From: Trichomonas vaginalis G3
Lineage: Eukaryota > Parabasalia > Trichomonadida > Trichomonadidae
NCBI RefSeq assembly: GCF_026262505.1
Contig: NC_067207.1
Coordinates: 21,792,082-21,856,081, forward strand
Direction: 5' to 3'
DNA length: 64,000 bases
Positions 38,437 through 47,345 of this stretch are shown here, in pieces. Under the pieces are notes generated by a model. That model saw only the letters and a list, made by a program, of their open reading frames with translations, was not told the origin of the DNA and did no database searches. The translations under genes were made by a program, and so were the position numbers. How positions within the stretch are numbered: the first letter of the stretch is position 1; every line of letters starts with the position of its first letter.

Positions 38437-39099
38437 ATGTCAGTCGAAGCAAAAACGTTCACGAACAAATCTAATGGCGAAACATTCACAAAAGGCACTT
38501 ACAACGGTATTGAAGTCTTACGTAGAGACAAGGATGGTTATATAAATGCAACAAAGATGTGTCAGCAGTTTAGGAAAGACTTTAGAAGGTTGTTGGAAAA
38601 TAAGTCCTGGGAAGAGTATTATACGGCATTTTGTGAAGAATATACCACCCCGCGGAATTCCGCGGGTTGCTTTTTATACAATGTTAATGCAGGAATTCCG
38701 GATGAAATCAAACAGGTTAGAGGAATGTATGTAGACCCAAGACTCGTAAACTATATAGCAATGTGGGCTTCTCCAAAATATTGTATAGCAGTTGGAAAAA
38801 TTATGGACTCCATAGACAAGAAAGTTCATGAGAAATTAGATGAAGAAGAACTTGAAGATACAGTAGAGAATGCAAAACCTTTGTTCGAAGAAGAAGTTAG
38901 AAAAATGCATGAAAAACAAATAGAACATGAACGTGAGATATGTTCTGGTTATAGAGATTCTCCATACGAACTAGACCAATGGGAACAAGAAGATTTAAAG
39001 AGAGAATTTAGAGAATATGAACTCGCTAAGATAACATTAGAAGCTGCAGAAAAGAAGTTAAAAGTTTGGGGTCGTTTTGTACAAAAATATTGTGAGTAA
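38437..39099 (+). CDS. KilA-N domain DNA-binding protein (220 aa)
   Basis: Partner of 5949-6611. TYNGIEVLRRDKDGYINATK and YVDPRLVNYIAMWASPKYCI are the KilA-N core, followed by a charged helical tail. The stretch around residues 68-80 differs from copy A exactly where the gene carries an 18-bp perfect palindrome. Candidate regulator of the elements' early genes. Confidence 0.85.
   Translation: MSVEAKTFTNKSNGETFTKGTYNGIEVLRRDKDGYINATKMCQQFRKDFRRLLENKSWEEYYTAFCEEYTTPRNSAGCFLYNVNAGIPDEIKQVRGMYVDPRLVNYIAMWASPKYCIAVGKIMDSIDKKVHEKLDEEELEDTVENAKPLFEEEVRKMHEKQIEHEREICSGYRDSPYELDQWEQEDLKREFREYELAKITLEAAEKKLKVWGRFVQKYCE
38649..38666. repeat. 18-bp perfect palindrome inside the KilA-N gene
   Basis: CCCGCGGAATTCCGCGGG. 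In copy A the same codons carry CCGGAAGAATTCCGG. Both are symmetric although the arm bases differ. Confidence 0.9.
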
Positions 39100-39114
39100 A
39101 TGAACCATTTTTTT

Positions 39115-39790
39115 TCGACAAAAATAATGTTTATGTTAGAATGTTAGATCTAACATGTTTTCTAACACGTTTTCTAACATGGTCTAAAACTCTCGAAAAT
39201 CATGAATTTTACACCAAAAATAATGTTTATGTTAGAATGTTAGATCTAACACGTTTTCTAACATGGTCTAAAACTCTTGAATTTTCATGAAATTTACACC
39301 AAAAATATAATTTATGTTAGAATGTTAGTTCTAACATGTTTTCTAACACGTTTTCTAACATGGTCTAAAACTCTCGAAAATCATGAAATTTACACCAAAA
39401 ATAATGTTTATGTTAGAATGTTAGTTCTAACATGTTTTCTAACACGTTTTCTAACATGGTCTAAAACTCTTGAATTTTCATGAAATTTACACCAAAAATA
39501 TAATTTATGTTAGAATGTTAGTTCTAACATGTTTTCTAACACGTTTTCTAACATGGTCTAAAACTCTTGAATTTTCATGAAATTTACACCAAAAATAATG
39601 TTTATGTTAGAATGTTAGTTCTAACATGTTTTCTAACACGTTTTCTAACATGGTCTAAAACTCTTGAATTTTCATGAAATTTACACCAAAAATATAATTT
39701 ATGTTAGAATGTTAGTTCTAACATGTTTTCTAACACGTTTTCTAACATGGTCTAAAACTCTTGAATTTTCATGAATTTTCCCGAAATAAA
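39115..39790. repeat. Seven-unit 96-97 bp tandem array with TGTTAGA palindromes
   Basis: TTATGTTAGAATG at 39131, 39227, 39312, 39408, 39505, 39602 and 39699: spacing 96-97 with one 85. Each unit has GTTAGATCTAAC or GTTAGTTCTAAC, then CATGTTTTCTAACACG, i.e. several inverted TGTTAGA/TCTAACA boxes, with CATGAAATTTACACC between. Iteron-like. Located between the KilA-N gene and the 304-aa gene. Copy A has only a short spacer here. Confidence 0.9.
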
Positions 39791-39841
39791 AAATAAAGTT
39801 GGTTTTTTTAAAAAAATATTTTTTATTTTTATTGTAAGAAC

Positions 39842-40756
39842 ATGTTAGCAACAACAGCACCAAACTCGTTAGTCATGAACCCAACTTCAATGTTAGTAGA
39901 GATGAAAAGCTTCATTCCTTCTTCATATACTTTCGAAACAGAAATCCAGAAGATAAAGCAAGAACTTCTCCAAGGAGATTTAGATTGCACTGCGAAAGAT
40001 GAAACAAATGAACAGTATCTTTATGAAATGCAGGACATTATTGACCATCTACCTAAACTTCCTGAAATCCAACAACAAAAGCTTACTATTCCAGAATTTG
40101 ACGAAATAGAAGTCAAAGCAACTGACTCAGTAGAAATAAAGAAGTTCATACGAAAGGTTAACTATGAGTTTCTTGGATTTCATTGCAACCACAAAGTCAT
40201 GGACAAAGATTGCGATATGGTATATAAGAACATCTCTGACATATACAAATCTGGGGAGTTTAAGACCTACGACAACTTTGTTTCGTTAGTTGCAAAATGT
40301 GTATGGCAGATAAGAGATAAAGATAGAAGAGGTAAGATATGGAATGAACAGATAAAACCCGCAACTTTTGAGTTAAAGAGAGCAATTGACGCCTTAGTCA
40401 TACTAGCAGGTAAGATTTCAATGTACAATGCTAAAATGAACCCACAATGTTCAAAATGTAAAGCAGCAATGAGGAAATATAACTACTCCGTCAAAGAGAT
40501 AGAACGTATGCGAAACGACTATGCAGATTTAAAGAAAGAAGCAGAGAAACCAGCAGAAGATAAAATGGACATGTTGACATTTCTAAACAAAAACTATCCA
40601 ACAGCTGACGATTTCCTTCTATCTGACGTCAAGAAGAAGTATAAAGAAACTTTCGGTATCGTTAAAACATTCGATGTACTAAAAGAAGAAATTGAAGCCA
40701 CGAAATTGTTTAGAGTCATGAACCATCGCAACATATACCATGTAAAACGCTTGTAA
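39842..40756 (+). CDS. Conserved Polinton protein of unknown function (304 aa)
   Basis: Partner of 6689-7597, with the same CSKCKAAM CxxC pair, coiled coil and basic end NIYHVKRL. Divergence from A is mostly in 110-180 and at the last 25 residues. It is flanked on both sides by TGTTAGA repeats, making it a candidate ligand or replication factor for them, by position only. Confidence 0.6.
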   Translation: MLATTAPNSLVMNPTSMLVEMKSFIPSSYTFETEIQKIKQELLQGDLDCTAKDETNEQYLYEMQDIIDHLPKLPEIQQQKLTIPEFDEIEVKATDSVEIKKFIRKVNYEFLGFHCNHKVMDKDCDMVYKNISDIYKSGEFKTYDNFVSLVAKCVWQIRDKDRRGKIWNEQIKPATFELKRAIDALVILAGKISMYNAKMNPQCSKCKAAMRKYNYSVKEIERMRNDYADLKKEAEKPAEDKMDMLTFLNKNYPTADDFLLSDVKKKYKETFGIVKTFDVLKEEIEATKLFRVMNHRNIYHVKRL

Positions 40757-41130
40757 ATAGTTATGTTAGAAAACATGTTAGAAAACATGTTAGATCTAAC
40801 ATTCTAACATAAACATTATTTTTATTGAATTCCGTATGAAATTTCATGAGTTTTGTGTGTTTTAGACCATGTTAGAAAACATGTTAGAAAACATGTTAGA
40901 TCTAACATTCTAACATAAACATTATTTTTGCTGAATTCCGTATGAAATTTCATGAATTTCCTCATATGTTTGCTACCCTCGGAAAACCGAGGATAGAGAT
41001 TCCGTACGAAAATCGTAAAAAATTGCGACCCGCGGAAAACCGAGGAACGCCTAAAACACATGAAAATCGTAAAAAAACTCTATGAAATCATATCTTTTAT
41101 ACAAGATAGAAAAAATAAAATAACGCTAGT
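40757..41130. repeat. Inverted TGTTAGA repeats and shared spacer
   Basis: Two units (about 40761-40815 and 40868-40925) of TGTTAGAAAACATGTTAGA ending TAACATAAACATTATTTTT, the reverse complement of the array at 39115-39790. The 304-aa gene is thus bracketed by inverted arrays. From about 40955 the spacer is shared with copy A (CTACCCTCGGAAAACCGAGG, a small hairpin). Ends in the early-type leader of the next gene. Confidence 0.8.
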
Positions 41131-41173
41131 TTTTTTAAAATATTTTTTTTTATTTTGTATGTAAGAACAGCAA

Positions 41174-41785
41174 ATGTTAAACACTGAGTTTGAAACAGTT
41201 AAAAAGATAGACAATGACACCAAGGTGGTTAGAATAGGTGATTTAAACGTAAGATACTCAAAGAAATACAAAAAATATTCTTTGTCAGACATTTTATCTC
41301 CATCCGGAAAGAGAGCAAAGGACTGGGTTAGAAATGCTTCATCTCAGAAAATTTTGACAAGAAATCCTGAGCTTTTGATATCGGTAAGATTTCATGGAAC
41401 TACAGCATATCTCATCGACAAAAGTCTTATACCACTAGTTTTGTTCTGGATTGACCCGGTTGTTGGATATAATTTCATAACATATGGTTCGTTCGATACG
41501 GAACGTTGCAGTGAAGGCTTACTTTACATCGTTCAGAAACCGAAGGACTTCAATACAAAGAGATATAAGATAGGAAGAACATATAATATAACTAAAAGAT
41601 ATGACAGTACAGTCAATAGAGTTAAGGTTGTGTTTGTAAATGATATGAGAGCTGCTGAAACAGAACTACTTGAAAAGTTTGAGAAAATGTATGGTGCTCC
41701 CACGAAAGGTAAAGAAACGTTTGAAGTAGATGAGATAGATAGTGCTATAAAATTATTTGACGAAGTTGCTGAAAAATACATGTAA
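41174..41785 (+). CDS. KilA-N-like / GIY-YIG (T5orf172-type) fusion protein (203 aa)
   Basis: Residues 1-100: KilA-N/Bro-like DNA-binding half (VVRIGDLNVRYSKKYKKYSL, DWVRNASSQKIL). Residues 110-203: T5orf172/MUG113 branch of the GIY-YIG nuclease fold (GLLYIVQKP, YKIGRTYNITKRY, AAETELLEKFEKMYG). The same fusion is common in large DNA viruses, where its role is unknown. A sequence-directed nuclease or regulator is likely. Early-type leader with GTATGTAAGAACAG. Confidence 0.75.
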   Translation: MLNTEFETVKKIDNDTKVVRIGDLNVRYSKKYKKYSLSDILSPSGKRAKDWVRNASSQKILTRNPELLISVRFHGTTAYLIDKSLIPLVLFWIDPVVGYNFITYGSFDTERCSEGLLYIVQKPKDFNTKRYKIGRTYNITKRYDSTVNRVKVVFVNDMRAAETELLEKFEKMYGAPTKGKETFEVDEIDSAIKLFDEVAEKYM

Positions 41786-42244
41786 AGCGTTTATTTTTCA
41801 AGCTTGACACCAAAGATGGCTCAGGTAGCTCTATAAGGTAAATTGTCTTGTCAAATCCTTCTGGCATTCCGAGTCCTTCCTTCCGACATTCCGAGTCCTT
41901 CCTTCTGGCATTCCGAGTCCTTCCTTCCAACAAGAAAAAAATTTCCTGACAACTGGAAAAAAATTTCCTGACAACAGGAAAAATTTTTTCTGTTGTCCGT
42001 CCGTAAACCATTCAAATTTTCGAAAATTGAGAACTTTTTGGTCGAACTTCAGAAAAAGTTTTTCCTTCCGACAGAAAAAGTTTTTCCTTCCGACAGGAAA
42101 AAAATTTCTTGACAACTGGAAGAACTCTTCCATCCGACAGGACACAAACGAATGTCTCACGTTCCTCTTCCTGAATGTCTTCCAAAGCCAGAAGAACCGA
42201 AAGCTGCAGCACCACAACAGACTAAGACCAAACACTTACATTTT
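41786..42244. other. Spacer with CTTCCGAC repeats
   Basis: Equivalent to 10000-10408. CATTCCGAGTCCTTCCTTC is repeated at about 41867, 41888 and 41910. A/T-palindromic AAAAATTTCCTGACAAC units occur at about 41935-41985, and TTTTTCCTTCCGACAG is doubled near 42060-42085. The repeat type differs in length and number from A. No gene supported. Confidence 0.6.
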
Positions 42245-43120
42245 TCAAGCTTGACTTTTTACAATTTGAACTTTGTTCGCGTAGATGTGAATTCTGAAAG
42301 AAGTATGAGGGTCTTGTATGACTTTGTACTTCTCCCATAGTTCATGTCTGTCAAACTTACCTGCCATGGACTCTTTCATAAGTTCCATGAAATCGTCTTC
42401 GGACAATCCAGGGAAAAGTATGATATCAGTAAGTATTCTTTTAACATCCTTACTTAAACTCTTTGCTGTCTGTACACAAATGACAACTGAGATGTTAAAG
42501 TGCCTAAGTTTCTTAAGAATTCGACACATGTCTTGTTCTCTGTTCTTTAACAAAGGATGAGAAGCAAAGTCATCTAAGATAAGAAGACACCTATGAGGGT
42601 AAGTCTTCCAATCGTAAGATTGCAATTTCTTCGAAATGTATTCTATCTCTTTCTGTTTGTTTCTGAAGTGTTTCTTCTCTAATATTCTCTGCATTTCCTC
42701 ATTTGGGTCTTTAAACTTAGAATTTATATACTCATTTATAGCATTGTACTTCAAAACTCTTCTTTGGTACTTCTTTATCCAATCTAACAACTCAGTATCT
42801 TTTATACATACTAACTTAGACTTCTTTATAATATCTTTGAACGAATTGACGGTTTGGTCGAATTGACCAGAAGTACTACAAATAACAACTAACTCATAGA
42901 ATGGGTTCTTCTCATCTAGTTCTTGTTGTTGTGCAGCCATTTTAAGATAAGTGAAAGTCTTACCCGACCCAGGTGGTGCAATTAGACCTGTTATACCATT
43001 CTGAGCAAATAAGAACTTGTCATGTATGGGTTTTATCTGAGCATTTTCTAACTTCCTCTTGTTCTTCTTCAAAACATTCTCAAATTTTTTGTCAATGTCA
43101 GCAAACTTTTTTTCTAACAT
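42245..43120 (-). CDS. A32-like genome-packaging ATPase (291 aa)
   Basis: Partner of 10409-11284: Walker A APPGSGKT (48-55), Walker B CLLILDDF (178-185), KSLSKDVKRILTDIILFPG downstream. The start at 43120 is set by the divergent A/T promoter 43121-43156. Almost identical to A, as expected for a core packaging function. Confidence 0.88.
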   Translation of the reverse strand: MLEKKFADIDKKFENVLKKNKRKLENAQIKPIHDKFLFAQNGITGLIAPPGSGKTFTYLKMAAQQQELDEKNPFYELVVICSTSGQFDQTVNSFKDIIKKSKLVCIKDTELLDWIKKYQRRVLKYNAINEYINSKFKDPNEEMQRILEKKHFRNKQKEIEYISKKLQSYDWKTYPHRCLLILDDFASHPLLKNREQDMCRILKKLRHFNISVVICVQTAKSLSKDVKRILTDIILFPGLSEDDFMELMKESMAGKFDRHELWEKYKVIQDPHTSFRIHIYANKVQIVKSQA

Positions 43121-43156
43121 ATTTTTAGAAAAATTAAAATTTTTATCTTTTTGAAA

Positions 43157-43615
43157 ATGTCTAGCGATTTCGCTATCTATATTCGAGACAAACTTTTTGA
43201 CAGCAAAACATCTGTCGACCATAAAATCTTACATAGTGTAAACAAGAAAGGTGAATTTGTTCTAAAGTTCTGTTTCTGGGAATATGACAAGAACCATAAA
43301 ACATTAGGCAGAGAAGTCTTTAAGTTTGTCAATGACAGACTTGTTGACAGAGATGACGCCGATTGGAAAGATGAAGTCCAACAAAAGTTCTTAGAATGCA
43401 AAGAAGACACATGCGCTGTTCTTGAAGATGAAATAGGAAACAGAATAGAAGAGCTATTAAAGGACAAAGAACTTTTACATAAATATGGTTCTGAGAAATT
43501 TGACATAACTCCACCAGAGAAGAAGAAGAAGAAAGGAAAGAAAGAGAAAAAAGTAGAAGAGAAGAAAGAACCTGAACCTGAACCAGAGCCAGAGAAAAAG
43601 AAATTTGACATGTAA
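43157..43615 (+). CDS. Conserved Polinton protein with Lys/Glu-rich tail (152 aa)
   Basis: Partner of 11321-11767. ATG chosen at 43157 (MSSDFAIYIRDKLF). Globular first 115 residues, then KKKKKGKKEKK and an EPEPEPEPEKKK tail longer by two EP units than in A. Divergent from the ATPase. Confidence 0.6.
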   Translation: MSSDFAIYIRDKLFDSKTSVDHKILHSVNKKGEFVLKFCFWEYDKNHKTLGREVFKFVNDRLVDRDDADWKDEVQQKFLECKEDTCAVLEDEIGNRIEELLKDKELLHKYGSEKFDITPPEKKKKKGKKEKKVEEKKEPEPEPEPEKKKFDM

Positions 43616-43631
43616 AAATAAAATTTTATTT

Positions 43632-44051
43632 TTAGAACATTTCTGGGTCAATGTCAATGTTCTCTTCCTCTTTAGGAGCAAACACTGGCTTAGACTCTAA
43701 AATCTTTTTACCCAATTTACCTTGAACTTCAACTATCTTAGACTCATAATATTCATAGTCGTCTGCTTTCTTTGGTTCATAAGGTATAACAAGTTTGTAT
43801 GCTTTGCCTTCTTTAAGGTTTGAAAACCTTCTGTCAAAACTTTCTTTGACTGCTAACGAACCTTCTATGTCTAAGTCTTCAAATTTCGCACCATTTTTAG
43901 TCACAATAGCAAACTTAACGGGTTCGATGTTCCAAACTTTGTCAAATGTAGACTTTTCAAAATTGTAGAAGTAAACATTCAAATAAGCGAATGGGTCTAG
44001 TTCTTCTTTAACTCCTGACATATACTTGTTGACTGAAATATATTTCGTCAT
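43632..44051 (-). CDS. Conserved Polinton protein (139 aa), possible single-strand DNA-binding type
   Basis: Partner of 11784-12203 and distant homolog of 52848-53327 in copy C. Beta-rich core and acidic tail (KEEENIDIDPEMF). The leader (minus strand) AAAAATATTTTTTTATCCGA is of early type, like helicase and polymerase, which supports a replication role. Confidence 0.55.
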   Translation of the reverse strand: MTKYISVNKYMSGVKEELDPFAYLNVYFYNFEKSTFDKVWNIEPVKFAIVTKNGAKFEDLDIEGSLAVKESFDRRFSNLKEGKAYKLVIPYEPKKADDYEYYESKIVEVQGKLGKKILESKPVFAPKEEENIDIDPEMF

Positions 44052-44100
44052 CTTTTCTATCGGATAAAAAAATATTTTTTTTAAAATTTACTCATAAAAA

Positions 44101-44319
44101 TTATTTCTTTCTATATTTGCCATTCCGAACTTCGAAAAGATGTTTTATACCAGCATAGAATTTTTCTCTAGAGCTTAGTCTTATATCGTTTTCATGACAA
44201 TATTTTCTATATTCTTCATATAAAGCCTTTTTTTCATACATTTCATAAGGACAATCTAACCAGAATAGCGCATATCTATTTTCGTTATCTAGGTCTTTTC
44301 CAACAAACTCAGCGTACAT
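44101..44319 (-). CDS. Stand-alone paralog of the helicase C-terminal domain (72 aa), only in copy B
   Basis: FWLDCPYEMYEKKALYEEYRKYCHENDIRLSSREKFYAGIKHLFEV aligns by eye with the last about 65 residues of the neighbouring helicase (ERSLYDSYKQYCQEYGYMTA, TFLANVKSLLDVQNGVY). This tail is the winged-helix-like D5 C-terminal domain. It has its own A/T-rich leader (AAAATATATATTTTTATTTT). Copy A runs directly from the 139-aa gene to the helicase, without it. It may compete with or assist the helicase tail in DNA binding. Confidence 0.65.
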   Translation of the reverse strand: MYAEFVGKDLDNENRYALFWLDCPYEMYEKKALYEEYRKYCHENDIRLSSREKFYAGIKHLFEVRNGKYRKK

Positions 44320-44355
44320 TTCAAATAAAATAAAAATATATATTTTTTATAAAAT

Positions 44356-45591
44356 TTACTCAGAAAAATTTTTCTTTGTATATACGCCGTTCTGAACATC
44401 TAAAAGACTTTTGACATTTGCCAAGAATGTACGTTTAGACGCTGTCATATAACCATACTCTTGACAATATTGTTTATACGAGTCGTACAAAGACCTTTCA
44501 TCTAAACACTCAAAGTTAGTCTCATCTATAAACAGTTCATATACACTCTTGTTTGCTTCTAACAATGTTTGTCTTTCTTCGGTATGTGGAATTTGTCTTG
44601 GATTGAACTTTGAAATATCTAATGTCATAAAATATGAGAACAAGTGGTTGTAAAAGTTAGGTGTCAAAGTTTCTGCTAAGTCGTCAAAATATTCTGTATC
44701 TTGCATATGAGAATCTGACGTTCTGACAACTACATATCTTCTGTCAGAACTTTCTAACTTCATCGGAACAGCGTTGTTTGAAACCATAATGAAGTTTGCA
44801 ACATTTTCACAAACTCTTTGGTCTTTATACTTTCTTTCAACAACTCCAACTTTGTCTGTTATAAGACTCTTCAAAGCATCTGAGTTCAAAACTTTTGTTG
44901 TATCTATACTTTGAAGTTCATTGCAAACTATAAGTTTCATATTCTCTATTGAGGAGTTAAACTTGCCACAGATGTTTTCTAAGTTTGTCATATTAGGGTT
45001 CGAATAACCTTCTAACAGTTTGCATAAGATATCTGTAAAGAATGTGTTCTTACCTGTTCCTTGTTTTCCAATTATAATGAGAGCAGTTTCATTTTTAGCA
45101 CTTGGATGTTGTAAGATGTTTGCAAACCAACATAAGATATACTCATAGACTCTTTCGTTTCCATTGCATATAATTTCTTTGACATGGTCTAACCAAGCTT
45201 CTATAACATTTTCTTTCCATTCTACTTGTTCGTATTTATATCCAGTGAAGATAGAATAGAAGTTTGGAGATGGTGTATAGAACTTTATACCTCGAACTGA
45301 AAAATCTTCTAACTTTGACAATAAGATATCCCAAGCATCTAACATCTTCATGCCAACTTGTACGACTTTTATTTTCTTAAGTTTTTGTCTACATTCTTGT
45401 TCTGAAACTATTGTCGCTCTTGGTTTGTTAAAGACAACATCCCATTCTTTCATGACATAACATTCTGGGGCAGAGTCAACATAAATGACTAAACGTTTCA
45501 AATTCTCGACTGCTTTGTTATAGTCTCTAAATGGACACATATTTCTGAACGCTTGGAAGTCATAAAAATCTGAAACATCTATTCTGTACAT
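44356..45591 (-). CDS. SF3 (D5-like) helicase (411 aa)
   Basis: SF3 core: Walker A LIIIGKQGTGKNTFF (G175-N182), Walker B KLIVCNELQS (219-228), motif C NFIMVSNN (266-273), arginine finger region SSDRRYVVV (281-289). N-terminal about 150 residues (MYRIDVSDFYDFQAFRNMCP...) are helical and lack visible primase motifs. The C-terminal about 65 residues are a winged-helix-like tail. By family it forms a hexamer that unwinds DNA at the replication origin. The paired PolB and SF3 genes share the same A/T-block leader. Confidence 0.87.
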   Translation of the reverse strand: MYRIDVSDFYDFQAFRNMCPFRDYNKAVENLKRLVIYVDSAPECYVMKEWDVVFNKPRATIVSEQECRQKLKKIKVVQVGMKMLDAWDILLSKLEDFSVRGIKFYTPSPNFYSIFTGYKYEQVEWKENVIEAWLDHVKEIICNGNERVYEYILCWFANILQHPSAKNETALIIIGKQGTGKNTFFTDILCKLLEGYSNPNMTNLENICGKFNSSIENMKLIVCNELQSIDTTKVLNSDALKSLITDKVGVVERKYKDQRVCENVANFIMVSNNAVPMKLESSDRRYVVVRTSDSHMQDTEYFDDLAETLTPNFYNHLFSYFMTLDISKFNPRQIPHTEERQTLLEANKSVYELFIDETNFECLDERSLYDSYKQYCQEYGYMTASKRTFLANVKSLLDVQNGVYTKKNFSE

Positions 45592-45618
45592 TTTTATAAA
45601 AATAAAAAAAATATTTTT
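45592..45618 (-). promoter_or_regulatory. Early-type A/T-block promoter before the SF3 helicase
   Basis: Minus strand: AATATTTTTTTTATTTTTAT then AAAA and ATG, essentially the same block as before PolB (34829-34857). Confidence 0.55.
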
Positions 45619-45619
45619 T

Positions 45620-46417
45620 TTATTCTTGACTTTGTTGTTGCATTTGTTCCATTTGTTGTTCTTGAGCTATTTGTTGTTGAAGTTGTTCTTGTAATACAAT
45701 ACTTTCACCAGTTGCATCTTCCAATTCGAAAACTTTCTGCCGTCATTGACAAATACATAGGACATAAAAGTTTACAGGAACAAAGTTTGCGTCAACTAAG
45801 GTTAGTTTATGTTTGCTAAAGTGTTTGAGTTTACTAAAGCTGAAACTCTGCATTCGAATGAACAATAGGCAAACCAGCAGAGAAAGTGTTGTTTATACGC
45901 ATGAGTATCTTTTGGTCATAGTAGTTTTCTGTCGACATTCGAATAGCACTTTGAACCTAAGTTTGAAACAATATATAAAATAGGTGTACTTAAAGTCAAT
46001 GGAACAGACAAACCTTGTATGACACCTTTTCCTGTTATAGGAAACTGTTGGTAGTAAAAACCAGATATAAGTTTTGTATTATAGCTCATATCGTTTATAC
46101 TAAACTCAGTCGGACATCCAAACATAATGAAACCTGCTCTAGTTGCAGCACATGTTACATCCGTCCTTAAAGTATTAAATAAGTCAACAAAACCTGTTGG
46201 GGGGTATATCTGAGTAAGTATCTTCAAAGAAGTATTTTTTACCATTCACAACAATAAAATCTTCTGGTGTCAAAAGAGCAAAACAGGCTTTAGTCGTCAT
46301 TGTGTTTAAGGTTAGTTTACAATATCGTCCTTGAGGACTTTGTAAGTTTGTTGTTATAGAATTATATGACTCAGGGTTTTTAGTCGTAATAGTATAAACC
46401 ATTATATCTTCTGCCAT
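45620..46417 (-). pseudogene. Minor capsid (penton-like) protein, broken copy
   Basis: Partner of 13507-14312. Begins MAEDIMVYTITTKNPESYNS and ends in a Gln-rich tail. Beta-rich throughout. Broken. Confidence 0.6.
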
Positions 46418-46435
46418 TTACTTAGCAACTAAATT

Positions 46436-47002
46436 TTAATGAAATGTTGTGGTCGTCAAATATTTTATGACGTCTGGGAAACTATATTTTAAGTTCAACG
46501 TTTCACCTCCTTTCCATAACGTATATCTTGTCAATGACATTGTATGAAACACCACAGCAAGCAATGTCGGGTTCTATTTCTTTGATGTTTATATCGTCTG
46601 CCTCTGTCAAAAGTTTCAATAGTTCTTTCAAAACTTCATGAGGTGCGATGAACATATGAGTTCACTTTTACAGGGTTGTGTTCGACCAAGTTTAACATTA
46701 TACCTAAAGCTGACAAATCTTCTCCTGAGTTTTAAGTTTGTCTTTAAGTTGTTGGTAGTCGTTTCGAATATCTGCAACAGAACTTAAGTCTCTGCTAACT
46801 TCAGGGTATGTTGGTTGTTCTTTTACAGGAACTATTGTTATCCATCTTCGTCTTCGTATGGTTTCCCCACTTCAACATCTCTTTCTTTGACATTGACAAC
46901 AACACTTTGACTGTTTGTTTGAGTTGGTGAATTTAACTTCACATCTGCCACCGCCATTAAACCTTTTGAAACACTTACGCTTCTATTTTTCGGAAATGAC
47001 AT
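46436..47002 (-). pseudogene. SCCG-motif virion-associated protein, broken copy
   Basis: Partner of 14317-14897, starting MSFPKNRSVSVSKGLM. Its homolog in copy C is complete (57843-58496). Broken. Confidence 0.5.
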
Positions 47003-47020
47003 TTTACTAAGAATAAAAAG

Positions 47021-47345
47021 ATGGACGTATTCGAGTATCTCTTCGAATTGAAGCAGAAAAAGTTTACACACACAAACAATACAAATACATTGACAGAATA
47101 GTTCTTTATACAAACAATGGTAAATGTTATAGAATAGCAATATTTGCTGAACCAAAATATTTCCATAAAGCAAGAAAGTTGGTATAACTGAAATGGTGAA
47201 AGTTCTTGAAGCAGACAAAAATATAACAACAAAACTGACCGATATTTCTAAAGGAAAGTTTATCTTACAATTTTATGTCAAAACTGGCGTACTGTCAATA
47301 TTTGACGGAGAGAAGTCAGTTCAAGAACAACTTACTGACTGCCTG
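47021..47345 (+). pseudogene. Small gene convergent with the major capsid gene, broken copy
   Basis: Partner of 14915-15336, with MVKVLEADKNITTKLTD. Divergent from the SCCG gene by 18 bases. Broken. Confidence 0.45.

Noticed and set aside
39277-39483. Open frame with a repeated NNVYVRMLVLTCFLTRFL-like unit
   Set aside because: Translation of the 97-bp non-coding tandem array. The periodic peptide only reflects the repeat.
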